DNA of 64,000 bases from Ceratothoa steindachneri (lineage: Eukaryota; Arthropoda; Malacostraca; Isopoda; Cymothoidae): assembly GCA_963969495.1 (NCBI GenBank), contig OZ018333.1:12881420-12945419 (forward strand), read 5' to 3'. This document shows, piece after piece, positions 50,791 to 62,650 of this stretch. The notes under the pieces were generated by a model that was not told the origin of the DNA, made no database searches, and was given only the letters and a program-made list of their open reading frames with translations. Within the stretch, counting starts at the first letter, position 1; every line of letters starts with the position of its first letter. A program made the position numbers and the translations under genes.

Positions 50791-53172
50791 TAGGGTGTCC
50801 CAAAATGCCAAAGTTTGGAAACGTTGCACACTCGTGTGTTATTCCGGTTCTCTCAGAGTAAAAGAGAATTGCGTTGAAATTTTGGGCGAATATTTAGGGG
50901 TCCCCACAAAGTGAACATTTAGGTGACGTGACTCGAAATTCACGATTTTTCTAACTTTCCTCTTTTTTTCCTTCCTCAGGTTATAAAAATGGCAACAAGA
51001 ACCCCTAGTAATCTTTGGCTGATCGACAAGGCTCCAATCGAGGAAATCACCGGAGCCTGGCTACCATCGAAGGAGCAGGTACTACCACCACCACCGGGAG
51101 ATGGGGAAGACGGCGAGCGGGAGCAGGAAGGCGGTAGTGGAGGAGGTTCTCCCCTTCTTGTCGCGCGCTGGGATTCCGACAACTACAGTAAGGCACGCCG
51201 GAACGAAGCTGTCAAAGCTGATAAAGGCGTCCAATAACCTCAACAAAAATAAGAACAAAGATAGGCCAAAACATCGTATGGATGAGGATATTTTCAAGGG
51301 AGACCTCCACGAAATCATCGACCTCGCACACTCCTCCTCTCTCCAACGGCCAGACGTGAATGACGAGGACAAGGAGTTCCTACGGAGTCAGAGAGAAGAT
51401 AGAGGGGAATCATCCATGGCTGAAATTGACCTCGTGACAGCGAAGAAGGTGGAGAAACAGGTCAAGCGGAAATCGACTTAAGCGGCTCCGAGAACGTGAA
51501 GACAGCGACATTGTCAGCCGGACTGAAAGGGCGGAAATCCCGAGGCAAAGCAGTAGCAGCAGCAGTCCTGTTTCGACGACGTCATCACCGTCTCGTGAAT
51601 CCCGAAGCCCGAGGAAACATCTCAAACAGTTGCCATCTATCTCCGTGAAGGATCTTGGAATCGAGAGTTGTTGTCGGTGCGGCGAGCAACGTCAACGTTC
51701 GCATCTACCGTTCAAGTTCTTGGAATCGACCTTGAGAGTATGGCGGTCTCGAACAGCACGGTCCATCGAGCACGAATTGCGAGGAGAGAGCAAGCCACCG
51801 AGAAGCTCGTGATACCGTCGAAGAAGGAGATACCCGAGAGGTTTGTCCTGCATTGGGACGAAAAACTCCTCCCGTCCCTCTCTGGAAATACGGAGGACCG
51901 TGTCGCCGTTTTCCTCACAGGGTAAGATGACGCAGAGTTCCTTCTTGGGGTTCTGGCAAACTCGGATTCGACTGGCAGAAACGTGGCTGCAGTGGTCTTG
52001 AAGGAGGTGGACGAAGCTGGCGTCAGGGACAAGATCATCGCCTTCTGTTTCGACATCACGGCTTCTAACACTGACATGATGCAAGGTGCCTGCATTCGGA
52101 TTGAGCAAGAACTCGGATGAAGCTTGCTTTGGTTGGCCTGCCACCGTCATGTCCACGAGGTGATCCTCAAGGATGTCTTCGAAGCCAACCTCGGCTTTTC
52201 CTCTGGTCCTGACAATGGAATCTTCAAACGATTCCGTGATCGATGGTCCTTCATCATGGATTCCCCGCAGAGAGAGAGAGAGAGAGACGGTGGAAACATC
52301 ATAGGACCTCGTAGAGTTCTTCGCCACCAATGACACTGCCAGCAAGCTGAAGGACGACGCATTGGCCTTCTTGAAGGAGGTTCTGATGTCGAAGAACCAT
52401 CCCAGAGAGGACTATGAACAACTTCTTCGTATCTCCTACCTGTGCTTCGGTGGTGAAGGTCCAGCCTAACCATTACGTTTCCGAGGAAAACGCGGGACCG
52501 GCCTTCTTTGACTCGAGGATTGATGTAGAGGAGAAGAATCAGATGATCGAGACATTGGACAAGCCCGCCTCAAAGAAGGAAATCAAGCGATTGCAGGGAA
52601 AAAAGATGACGATGTCTACCTCCCTTTCGTCCTTCATCAATTTGAAGACATGGTCCTTCTTTCAGAAACTCGAAGCGGACAAGGGCTTCCTTGTAAAGGA
52701 CCCGGCATTGTGGGAGGAAGACGACCGATTCAAGGACGCTCGGAAACAGGCACTTGGCCTCCGAGTGGTCAACGATGCCGCGGAGCGGGGCATCGCCCTA
52801 GTCCAGCGCTACCCGGGGTCCACAAAGTCGGATGCACAGGAGAAGTATCTCCTCAGGTTAGTCCAGCACCATCGGAAACTTGTGGGTCTGGAAAAGAAGG
52901 AAGCCCTTAAAAAAGAAGGCTTTCTGAATGGAAACAATGAAAACTGTCTGTTTTGGTTTCCTTATAAGTTTCTTTCTAAAAATGTGGGATCTTTTCTTTG
53001 TTTTTGAAGGATATTAGAAAATTGTTCAGTTTGTCGCGACCCCTAAATATTCTCCGAATTTCATGTAATTTCACAGGAACTCTTCTTATGCATGTGTGAA
53101 CAGAAGCAAAACGCGAGCAAGTGAAAAAGAAAACAGGGTTCATTTTTTCTTCTATGATCTTGAGACACCCTA
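50791..53172 (+). mobile_element. hAT-type DNA transposon (TAGGGTGTC ends), right arm only
   Basis: The terminal repeats TAGGGTGTCCCAAAA and TAGGGTGTCTCAAGA are in inverted orientation. Flanks GTGTATAT (50,783-50,790) and GTGATATT (53,173-53,180) are a likely diverged 8-bp target duplication. The empty site is preserved in the left arm at about 13,490 (reverse strand GTGTATATCCCTC). The element carries a long decayed coding region. TIR type and 8-bp duplication point to the hAT superfamily. Confidence 0.8.
50989..52990 (+). pseudogene. Transposase-like relic of the TAGGGTGTC element
   Basis: Starts MATRTPSNLWLIDKAPIEEI. Shifts near 51,100 to a frame with AGIPTTTVRHAGTKLSKLIK. The centre reads RFVLHWDEKLLPSLSGNTED, then after a TAA at 51,922 LLGVLANSDSTGRNVAAVVL, IIAFCFDITASNTDMMQGAC and, past a TGA, LLWLACHRHVHEVILKDVF. 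The FDTTASNTG...GAC and LLWLACRHH blocks occur in a widespread arthropod/cnidarian transposase-like family I associate with hAT elements. Stops and frameshifts make it inactive. The family assignment is from memory of motifs. Confidence 0.7.
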
Positions 53173-53254
53173 GTGATATTCCTTAAAGTATTAAAGTTTT
53201 TATCGTTGCCAAGGACGATCATCTCGATATTAACATGGTATTTCTATTCTTTTT

Positions 53255-53376
53255 TTCCAACCCATGTGGACATTCGAAGAACCCAAGTATAGGAGAGAGC
53301 CAACACAAAATGGTACTCGACCCTGAATCTCCGAATTAAGATTGGGTGCTTCATCACTAAGCTACCAGCCACAACA
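53255..53376 (-). mobile_element. tRNA-derived SINE (right arm copy)
   Basis: The - strand has TAGCTTAGTGATGAAG (A-box) and GGGTCGAGTACC (B-box) at the same spacing as the left-arm copy. Its A-box is closer to the tRNA consensus than the left copy. Confidence 0.72.
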
Positions 53377-53850
53377 TTCCAAACTTTTTCCTGCATCACT
53401 TAATCACAGTTCATACTGGCAACGGGAGTTAATAGTTACATCTTAATATTATTCCACCTTGATTCGGTTAAAAATATACATTTTGCATTACTAGTTTTGT
53501 ATATTAGAATGTATCGTCTGCACATTTTTATTCGGTCCATCTTCTGTAAAGATCTCTCCTTAGAAAATTCTGCTTTCAAACTTATTTCAGTCTGACAACA
53601 TGAAAAGAGGGCGAATAGATCGGAGCTCTTATGCTAACATTTGAGACAGGTGCGAATGGCGATTTGGTGTTTCTGTATATCTTGATTAATCTCAGCAGCC
53701 AAAAAAAATTGCCTAGCAAACATTTCTTTCTCTAGTATTCATTCGTCTATTTTTGAAGAGAAACATGATGTAGATAAATAATGAGAAATAAATATTTGCT
53801 TGCAGTAAACCGGGAAATGAGTAAGCTATAATTAGCTTCAAATTATGTAG

Positions 53851-53961
53851 CCAATAGCTAGCCTATAAAAGCTGTGAGTCCGTGCACAACCCGCACTTTC
53901 CACTCGGATTCTGAAGCTGAATAACCTGACGAGAACTTTGTGTGGAAGCTAATTCAGATCG
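53851..53961 (+). promoter_or_regulatory. CAP gene core promoter and non-coding first exon
   Basis: CCAAT at 53,851-53,855 and TATAAAA at 53,864-53,870 predict a start of transcription near 53,895. The untranslated exon then ends at 53,961 with a GATCG/GTAAGC donor. The matching acceptor TTACAG at 54,676-54,681 lies just before the ATG at 54,687. The same arrangement is in the left arm. Confidence 0.75.
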
Positions 53962-54686
53962 GTAAGCGTTTTTAGTATTATTGGTAACGTGCACTAGAAA
54001 TTGCTTCACGCATTAACACATCACAATAAAATATATATATGAAAATATTAAAAAATGAGTAATAGAAATAGCTATAAATGAACTTGGATTATAAGCTTTA
54101 TTATATATTTGTAATTTAATGATGTAAATAGGTGATCCACAGATGAGATGAATTAATATTTTTAACGTACGAACTTCAGAATGAGATTAAGTATGAATTA
54201 GATTAAAACTTGAGCTAGACACGAGCTAGGAATGAGTGAAATCTTGTTTAAAGATTGAATTGGGATAATAAGATAATTCTTCGATGGAAAATTATAATAG
54301 GCTAACTTGGGTAAACTTGAGTTAATGGATAAATTCAATTTGCGCTAAAGTGGTCGACAAAAGATACAAGTAAATATTGTATTTACATTTGGTTATCATC
54401 ATTTACAAATAAAATTTTTAATTTACACGAGATTGAAAATTATTCTGATGTTAAGGGAAATTTGAGCCAGAGTAATAAACGGATATTTCGTTAGAATGTT
54501 ACTAGAGGAGGATTCGAACCCTCGAACACGTTCTGGTATAAAATCCAGTCATTAAATTGGGCTTAATGCTTCTCCCAGAGGACGGAAAACACCGCCCATT
54601 TACCAGAGACAAAGTAAGACATACTGCCAAGATAAAACCGAGGCTAATTAGATCCCAATTTAAATGGGTGATCATTTACAGGTACC

Positions 54687-57600
54687 ATGACTAGTATGAC
54701 GATTCTTTTGCTGCTGGGGTTAGCTGGGGCACTACTGGTAGTGAACGCGCAAACTCCTTACTGCCAGAGCTGCAGCTTCCACACAATGTGCCAGACCACA
54801 ACAAATGGAAGAACTTGTCATGGCAAAGCCCTCCAAAGTAAGCCACCCAGCCTTGATGAGAAGATCGCTATCTTGCATTCCCACAACAAGCTGAGGAATA
54901 AGGTTGCCAAGGGCGAGGAGACCCAGGGAAATGGCGGCTCCCAACCAAGTGCAGCAAACATGATGTTGATGGTAATATTATTTTAAAGAAATTTTTAATT
55001 AAATCACTTAAAAAAATTACTTCAGGTTCAAGGACTTGGTCTAAGGAATTTATTCTAGTAACGAGCTTGGATCTTCGTTTTATCTCCAATTTCTTTTATA
55101 AGTCCTAAAGATTAACAAGTGGGGTCGGTAGTCAGAACTAGCGATAGTTCAAACTATCCAGTAAAGAACAAATGGTCATTCCATCAACATAAAGCAGATT
55201 GTATTTAAGAAGTGTCTTTATTTATTTTCATTCAACGTTTCTTTTACAGAAGTGGGACAGTGAATTGGCCACGATAGCTCAAAGGGCTGCGGACCAGTGT
55301 GTTTACAACCACGACTGCAGCCATTGCAGAGCACTCAACAGAGGTACAAGTTTTACCCCCACCTTCTCCTCTGCAGTAAATTCTTTTCAATAACTGGCTT
55401 TAAATATCGAAGCATAATATAATTTTAGGCCTATTACAATCAAGGTTTGGCTCCATATTAGATGAAACTATGTAGACCTAACCTATGGATACGAATTTGT
55501 TTCTCTGTACAAATATGCAAATTCGACTCATTTTAATACCTATTTATTATCAGTGTTCAAAAATAATTCCTTTTTCCTCTAAAAATTACTTATTCTACTT
55601 AGTGTAGAATTGCAAGCTTTGTGCCTGATGGTGATTTAGTGCAAAAATTTAACATTCCTAGAATTGGCGCGTGAAAGTTTTCGAATGTCGCAAGTCCGTG
55701 ACTGGCTGTGTCAGAGGGGCTGGGAACTATACTGAATTTCAAGAACGATGATTACTTTGAAAACACTTTATTACATTTTCTAAAATTACAAAACTAAGAT
55801 GGATTTTTGTAGATGGAGATAATAAGATTATATATTCCATTATAGCTGTAAAGTAAGACTGCAGATATTGAATCTGTGCAATGATTTTAATAATTTGATC
55901 TTTTCTTTTACTCTTTCACAATAGATAGGAAAAGCGTTGGCCAAAATGTAGCCATAGAAACCCATTATCATGAACAAACGGCAGTTAACTGGGCAAGAAT
56001 GGTGGAATACCTTTATAACACTGAAGTCCATCTCATGTCACCTGACTCTGTCAGTAATTACGTGTAAGTCCTTAAGTTTCTTTATTCCTTGAACTTTGCC
56101 TTTCAAGCCGTTTTATTCATCGGAAGTATAGCTTAACATTAGCGAAATCAGTAAACTTGTAATACAGGCCAATTCTCAGGAGAAAGAATACAAGCTGTTC
56201 CTTCCAAAATATTTTGTAGTGGTAGAAGCTTTGGTAGAAATTGATCTTCTACTTAGAACAGTGTTTCTTAACCTTTTTTCAGTCACAGACCCCTTTAAGA
56301 ATGCAATGAAAGCTACGGACCCCCTCCCCCAAAATATTCACATAAAAGTAATACAAACAACTTTGCATGCAATGAATATATGTACTTCATTTGTTTTTAC
56401 ATAAGGTAATTATGATTGCCTAATGTAGATTGTAGGCCGTAATTATGGTTGCCTAATGTGGATTTAGGCCGTAATTATGATTGCTTAATGTGGATTGTAG
56501 GCCGATATCCTATAAAGAGTATAGCTAAACTGCTGCTCAATCTTAACAAATAACTCACTTCTTTTAAAGTTAAAAGTAAATTAAGTCTACTCATCCCCCC
56601 CAAAATAATAGTCATCTCGTACAAATAAAACATACATAATGATTTACACACGGTACTACACATGCCACTCTTTAGTCACATTGAAAGAAAAAGTGGTCAT
56701 TTAGGCCTCACCTGTACATATATAAGAAGATAATCAAGCGGAGAAAATCCGCGAAAATGAGAAGTAGAACTTGCTATTATGGAGTGGTAGGGATGAATGT
56801 TGCGCAGAGAACGGTGATGCAAGATTGAATGTTAAGCATGTACCAAAAGGGCCAACGGCGACGCTGCGTTTTATTTAATTTAATTTAATGAGAAACTATT
56901 TCTTTTTAATCTAACCACATCGGACACAATCTCTTTTATTAATCTGGCCCTCACGGACCCCTTGAAACCCATCCATGGACCCCTTACCCCAGGTTACGAA
57001 ACCTGGACTTAGAATATGGCTAATAAAATGAGTAATCGTAAAAAACCAGCCATGTATGAAATAGTTAATGCAAAAGATGTGAGCAGATTGAAATTGCTTG
57101 AATTAATCTTCTTAACAGTCATCCCAATCTACCACCCTTTCTGAAAGCTCAGTGGATCAAAGGTTGGATGGATTTCAGAGGAAAGTTTTCACTGATTTAA
57201 CTCTTAATTGTCCAAGTCTGGAGTAGATTATCCGGGATTATTGCTGTGTGTTTTTGTCATTTTCCAGCCACCATTCTTCGTGGGGGCACTATAGTCAAAT
57301 GGTGTGGTGGAATTCAAGGCTTGTGGGTTGCGGAGCTTCGATGTACAAGGAAGGGACCTTGTACGCAACGCTGATCTTCTGTAACTATCGCACAGGTGCC
57401 AATTCCGTCGGTGCCAAGGTTTATGAAGTGGGCCCTCCAGCGAGCAATTGCCCCAGAGGAACCAGAGCGTCTCATCCGCTATACAGCGCGCTCTGCGGTA
57501 AGAATTTACTTAATGGGAGTTGGTTACTAAGTCTTTAGGTCTTCCTGGTCCGAGGTCTAGGTCTTCCCGTGGCAAATCTATGTTTCCGGAATGACGCCAA

Positions 57601-57825
57601 TATTTAATCGTCCTTTCTTCAACAGTGACCGAAGGCCTAAGCACTCCATCCACGTTCCACACGGATGGGAAAATGCTGGGGATACCTGGATACTATAGTG
57701 TGGTCGGGTCATGCGAGAGAGCAGGATTCAGAATCCCGAAATCTGCACCCATCCCCACCCCACCCCCCACCGACCCCCCGACCCCCACTGACACCACGAC
57801 CCCCACCCCCGTGGCTACGAAATAA
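54687..57825 (+). CDS. CAP-superfamily secreted protein (venom-allergen-5-like), five coding exons
   Basis: Coding exons 54,687-54,971, 55,250-55,343, 55,925-56,063, 57,268-57,497 and 57,626-57,825, all with GT/AG borders and consistent phases (0, 1, 2, 1), total 948 nt and 315 aa. Residues 1-21 form a signal peptide (MTSMTILLLLGLAGALLVVNA), followed by a Cys-rich start YCQSCSFHTMC, then the CAP domain: ILHSHNKLRNKVA, MKWDSELATIAQRAADQC, VGQNVA, the signature GHYSQMVW and FCNYRTGANSVG. A C-terminal extension has Cys residues and ends in a Pro/Thr-rich tail (PTPPPTDPPTPTD). Members are secreted and disulfide-rich; the role here (venom/saliva-type, reproductive or immune) cannot be told from sequence. 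Intron 3 contains a hAT derivative. Confidence 0.93.
56259..57006 (-). mobile_element. Non-autonomous (MITE-like) derivative of the shared hAT
   Basis: 748 bp with TIR CAGTGTTTCTTAACC and the same 8-bp target duplication as the left copy (ACTTAGAA at 56,251-56,258 and 57,007-57,014). Both ends match the 2.1-kb left element, but the transposase part (left about 8,675-10,100) is missing. The junction lies in an AATAAAAC-like AT-rich microhomology. It also has a 33-bp unit repeated about three times at 56,403-56,502 that is single in the left copy. Confidence 0.9.
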
Positions 57826-57896
57826 TGTACTCGGTGATCATATTTACACGAAACAATTGTTGAACTGTGTGCTAGATTTGAATTATGTTGTAGGCT

Positions 57897-57902
57897 AATA
57901 AA
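57897..57902 (+). terminator. CAP gene polyadenylation signal
   Basis: AATAAA 72 bp after the stop codon, in GGCTAATAAAAGAG. This is the only canonical signal close to the stop. Confidence 0.7.
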
Positions 57903-58900
57903 AGAGCATCCAATGAAGTATTTGTCCACCTCAGGGAAGTATTGACGAAGTCTTGCGTGTAGATTGCTCAAGACTTGGAAATAACAAGGCAAATAACAAG
58001 GTTGCCCGAAGACTTCGAGCGCATTATTCCACACAAATTTTCCCAAAGGAAATTAATGGAGGGATCATCAGCCTCAAGCTCACTTCAAGTGGTTAATCCA
58101 AGCACCTCGCAGGAAGAGTGGGTCAAGGGAAAGGAGCCTTCAGGGCCATCTTCCGTTTTACAGGACCAACTAATGGAAGATTTTTCCCCTAATTGTTCAT
58201 TCCACTCTACCCAGCTACCACTCTGTTCACATCGTCAAACTTGAAAGAGTGGAGAAGAAATCACCCCTCATCCTAAAAGGATCACTCCTATTAACTTGAA
58301 GCTAGGCAGAAGGAGGTGGAAGAACAACTAAATATCCAACAGGAGACGCCACACACTCTTTCCCAGTATCCTCCACACACTCCGTACGAGAAGAGGCACA
58401 ACAATGAGTACCAATAACAACGAAGACCTGCTAACTACCGATTATGACAACGACGAATGTAACAAATACGATTTTTACCAACAAAAATATGAATAATTAA
58501 TACTTATTATGACCTCAAAAAACAACAATACTACTTTTCAATCGCACAAAAAAACACACTTCACAAATAATCGCACCTACCCTCACCCACACTTACAAGA
58601 GACATCGTATCATTAGTCTGATCTCCAGACACCTTGCATTCACGGGTTCTTTCTTCCACTCTCACTTCACTTCCCTCGGTCCATTTAGAGAGGAGTGCAC
58701 AAGAATTTGGTGCTGGGTGTTCGGTAGGCATAATCGACCGTTTGGAAGGAGGTGGCAAAGATTTCGGTTGCAGCCACGAGAGTAAGAGAGCGGGGCTCGA
58801 ACGTGACTGGAGGTCGTCCTCAAATTATGTACTGAAATCCAGCTGTCGATCCACCAGAGGAGGGGCAGAGAAATCAATGCAAGAGCGAAAGCAATGAGGT
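57903..58900. other. Unassigned, possibly decayed retrotransposon leader
   Basis: Contains a 89-codon frame (57,975-58,244) and a Glu/Asn-rich stretch near 58,400. No recognisable domain. It precedes a B-like RT fragment and may belong to it. Confidence 0.35.
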
Positions 58901-59350
58901 CAGTAAAAAGGGTCACCATGGAGCCTTGTTTCGTGAGGGCGAAACAAGGCCAAAATTACTGGCCTAAAACTCTCCAACACTTTGAAATCCTGTCGTCAAT
59001 GAGCACCAGGATACACGGGGCTGATCCGGCAGAATTATATCTAGGCCCGGCCTCACGTTCGCAGAGGCCTACTTAACACCATGAACGCTGCTCTATACAC
59101 ATGGCTATTGCCCTGACCAGTGGGAATTGGACAAAATTATATTTATTTCCAAATCCGGGAAGCCCTCGGACAGCCTTGTCAGCTTTAGGCCAATATTTCT
59201 CTTGAAAAGATATTGGCCTACATAGTCAACTCATTTCTCGATGAAGCCTACTTGCAGACTGAGCAGCAACACGGCTTCAGAAGAAAGAGGGACGGACGCA
59301 GCACTCGCCCTAGTCACTGAAAAGTGGCAAAGGTTAAGGCAGGAAAAATG
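58900..59350 (+). pseudogene. Jockey-like RT fragment related to element B
   Basis: From about 59,110 the + strand reads DQWELDKIIFISKSGKPSDS, LVSFRPIFLL, then in shifted frames LAYIVNSFLDEAYLQTEQQH and GFRRKRGTDAALALVTEKW. These match the element B block with AKVIFIPKGGN, VNYRPIALLEF and QQHGFSNGRGTETALALL. It stops before motif A. Short, frameshifted remnant. Confidence 0.75.
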
Positions 59351-59980
59351 AGGCTGTTGAATGCGAGAACGAACTAGTAGACCCAACCTAGTCTTCAAGT
59401 TTTCTCTAGATAAAAAAGGAAAAAGTAGAAACAATCGAAGGTATCATCCAACTCATAAAACTACAATTAAAAATGCATAATTAAACATAGCCTGCTACTA
59501 AAAAGGCTTTGATGAAGAAAATAAAATAAATTAATAATTATAAAGCAAAAATGAGTTCAAAAGTAAAACACGCCAGGGATAATCTCTTTAGTAGGGAACG
59601 ATTTCCTTTTCCATCTACCTCACCTATCCTTTAGCTTCACCCTATTTCACCACTTAACTCTCCTACCACTACTTCATCTCTTGCTATGCCCAATCTCTAA
59701 AGAACTTACGTATATCCAGGTTCTAACCTAACCAATTTAAGGTACCAAACCCAAAACCAGGAAAACCACCGGCTATAAAGAGAACTCTGACACAGGCCAT
59801 ATGGCAGGGGAAGAACAGATAATGCAGGGGAACAGAGTTATAGGGAAAAAAGGAGAGCAGGGGCGATACATGGGGTAGGCCTGCATGTAGTCATGAAGGA
59901 AAACAGTAATTCTGGAGACATCAGAATGGGAGGCGGAAGAGGAAATGATAATAAGGAGAAAATGAACGAATAATGGGGTA
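59351..59980. other. No gene recognised
   Basis: AT-rich; nothing coding or repetitive that I can support. Confidence 0.5.
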
Positions 59981-60545
59981 AACTTATACAGGCAAGGACT
60001 GTACAAGCTGAAATAGGGAGGAAAGAGGAGTTAAATAATATAATTCAGGAAGCAGAAGACAGACGGATGAGAATGACAAAAATGAAAATCCACAAGGCAA
60101 TGAATAAGGAAGGGATAATTTGGGTATTTTTGAAGTATGGTGGAAAAGATGTGAAAGTTACTGGCAATCTTATTTAATAACATGCTGATGGGTAGCCAAG
60201 ACATGGTAGTGAAGCAGGATCAACATGATTTACAAAGGTGGGGGAAAAGATAAGAAGCAGATAGGTAATTACAGGCCGGTAGATACAATGAGTGTGGTAG
60301 GGAAGATGATTAGCAGCAGAATGAGGTTGAAGGAATGGGGACAAGAGGAGAATATACGTGGGGCTGAACGAAACGGATTTAGAGGTATTAGGTACACCCT
60401 GTAGATCCAGCAAAGTGTAAGAAAGAGCGAGTAAACAAGGTGGAGTGCTATAAGTGGGCTTTGTAGAAAAAGAGAAAGCCTTTGATCGAGATAAATGCTT
60501 TGGGAAACGTAGAGATTAGGAGATAGACCCAGACAGATTGAAGGC
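59981..60545 (+). pseudogene. Non-LTR RT fragment (GGGKDKKxIGNYRPV type)
   Basis: INMIYKGGGKDKKQIGNYRP, then VDTMSVVGKMISSRMRLKEW, GQEENIRGAERNGFRGIR and, after stops, VGFVEKEKAFDRD (motif A, FLDIEKAYDRV). This block wording is found in RTs of tick and crustacean elements different from families A, B and CR1 in this window. It ends abruptly at 60,545 before the tail of element D. Confidence 0.75.
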
Positions 60546-61127
60546 TATACAGAGGCTAAGGAAGAATAACAAACTGAAAGTGATTTTTTTTTAATATCTC
60601 ATCTGGCGACTGCCTTCTAGAGCATAAGTCGCCGTACTCAACCTAGTCTAAATCTAGGCTATATTAAAAGCTAAATAATAAAAAGAGAAAAAAAATACAA
60701 ACAAAAATAAAAAACAAGAAAAACACAAATTGAAAAAATATAAAGCGAGCTCCGTCGACGGGGGAAGGCCCTTCTCCCCCAGGAAAAAAGAACGCAATCC
60801 ATAGTCAAATAAAAAAAAAATAACGGGGAGAAGGCCGGCCTCCTCCCAAAAGTGTAAAAGTCCACATGTCGGTGTGCACAAATCCACCCCGAGTGCAAGC
60901 GAAAGGCGGTAGTGACCCCGTCCATCCCGGTTTCGGGACAGTTAACGTGCGCGAAGATTGCCCAGACTGGGACATTCGACAAGAATGTGCCGAACAGTCT
61001 GGGGGACGATGCAGTCGTCATAATAGGGCGCAGGTGAGCGCTCCATCAAATGGCGATGCGTCACATATGTGACTGATTCAGAGACAACAGAAAGCAACCT
61101 CAAGTCTTCGCGGCATTGGGCGGTAGG

Positions 61128-61475
61128 TTATGGGAACAGTTCCGGCGCAATGGCACGCAACTTTAAGTTCCCTTCGACCGTCTCATATCTTCTTTGCCAA
61201 GCGGCCCGAAGAGCTGCCCGTATTCCTGCCATGGAGTTGGTGTAATAAAGGGCGAAACGCTGGTCCAATCGTAGAGTCCTCACGGACTCTTTGGCGCCCT
61301 CATTCCTCACAATTACTACATGAGCAAGAACCCAGCAGAAAATAATCTGAACATCTGCTCGGCTTGGCAAAACCGTGGCGTCATGGATATCGCGAACCAA
61401 GGAATGCGGAGATTCCAATGCCCCGAGAGCACTCAGGGCGCTTTGTGAGTCGCTATAGATCACAATCTGGTCTCC
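61128..61475 (-). pseudogene. RNase H remnant of element D
   Basis: IYSDSQSALSALGALESP, IIFCWVLAHVVIVRNEGAKE (the W-PGHVG block, degraded: G changed to A) and RAALRAAWQRRYETVEGNLK. It starts in mid-domain, directly after the replaced region; the first catalytic Asp and the Glu are missing. Confidence 0.85.
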
Positions 61476-61950
61476 ATTTTTTTTTTTAATTCTTTGCAAA
61501 CGGCAATACGAGAGTAAGTCCTAATTATATTTGCTTCTCATTGCAGCCCCCAATTCACAGTCCATTATAGATACTTTAAAATACTCTAAATTACGTCACT
61601 ATATTACTTACAACTCAATATTATTTACTATATCAAAGATACTCTATTATACTCTATATTACTATATTATTATTTACTCTATTATTCACTCTATATTGTT
61701 TCACCATATTTACTTAACCTACTTATCTCTGTACATTTGTTGATTTTTATGAATATATTTATATTTGTGTAATTGTCTTTCTTAAAGCCCAAGTTATTAT
61801 TCCAAAATTTACTTCGCTGTGGCATTAGGCCTAAAGCTAACGGCCGACATCTTCGATCAAACAAAATTTATGGTTATGGTTTTCGAAACGCTATCTAGGC
61901 TTATTTATTAACCGAAGATAAATCACATTGATAACCATACACTATAACAC
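61476..61950. other. AT-rich filler replacing the RT core of element D
   Basis: Starts with a T11 run, then contains TACTCTATTATACTCTA-like short repeats (61,585-61,720). It has no similarity to A or C. Could be an insertion with a poly-A tail combined with a deletion, or filler from break repair. Confidence 0.7.
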
Positions 61951-62650
61951 GCAAGAGGTTAGAGAGATTGGGCGGAAACCGGCCGGAGTAGAGTGATGTC
62001 TCCCCGGTTTGTGAGCACAGTAGTGATTCGCCAGGAATCCGGGAGGAGATCCTCCACCCAGATCCTGTTAAACAAATCTAACAGAAAGGCCATGCCTCGC
62101 TCACCCAGGTGTCGAAGCATGGCGTACGGAACATCGTCTGGACCATACGCGGTGTTAGCGTACAAAGTAAGAGCGGAACGCAACTTATTCAGCTTAAACC
62201 TGTCGTTGAAGGGTTTTACGCCTCTGTAAGTAAAGTCCAGTCGGCGGCCCTCCGCCACATCACGACGTGCATTGCATGCTGGCGGAGCAGCATCACGCCT
62301 AGAGAATGCGGAAAAAGCGGTCGCGAAGGATTCCGCCACATACGTGGGGTCCGAGATTGCGGTCCAAATCTCCTGGAGAACAGGAGAAAGCTCCTGCGAG
62401 AACTTGCCCCGAATCCTTTTGAGTCGCTTCCACACCTCAGCTAAAGGGGTCTTCCCGTTAAGTGAAGACACGTATGCCCGCCAAGAAGAGCGGCGGGCGT
62501 GCTTCGAAATACATCGGAACCTAGCCCTAGCCAGACGAAATTTACCGACAGTAAAATTGTTCGGGCGGCGCTTATAGCTCATGTAGACATAACGCTTCTG
62601 CTTGAGTGCCGTCTCACACTTAGCTGACCACCACCTGAGTGGTCGGCGTT
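61951..62650 (-). pseudogene. RT N-terminal part and EN-RT linker of element D
   Basis: Frame 61,959-62,582 (-) reads ARFRCISKHARRSSWRAYV, then the GPDDVPYAMLRHLGERGMAF block and DLFNRIWVEDLLPDSWRITT, colinear with C 29,830-30,440. It then runs into the filler before any RT catalytic motif. Confidence 0.88.

Larger units (their letters stand above)
50192..57284 (+). repeat. Right arm of large inverted duplication
   Basis: Inverted counterpart of 8,016-14,074. It contains the functional-looking CAP gene. It differs from the left arm by an extra 2.4-kb hAT-type insertion (50,791-53,172) and by having only a 748-bp derivative of the shared hAT insertion. Beyond 57,284 the CAP gene continues, while the left arm stops. 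Confidence 0.9.

Noticed and set aside
51101..51481. Charged 126-codon frame as a host nuclear protein
   Set aside because: It lies between the inverted TAGGGTGTC ends of a transposon that is absent from the matching site in the other arm.
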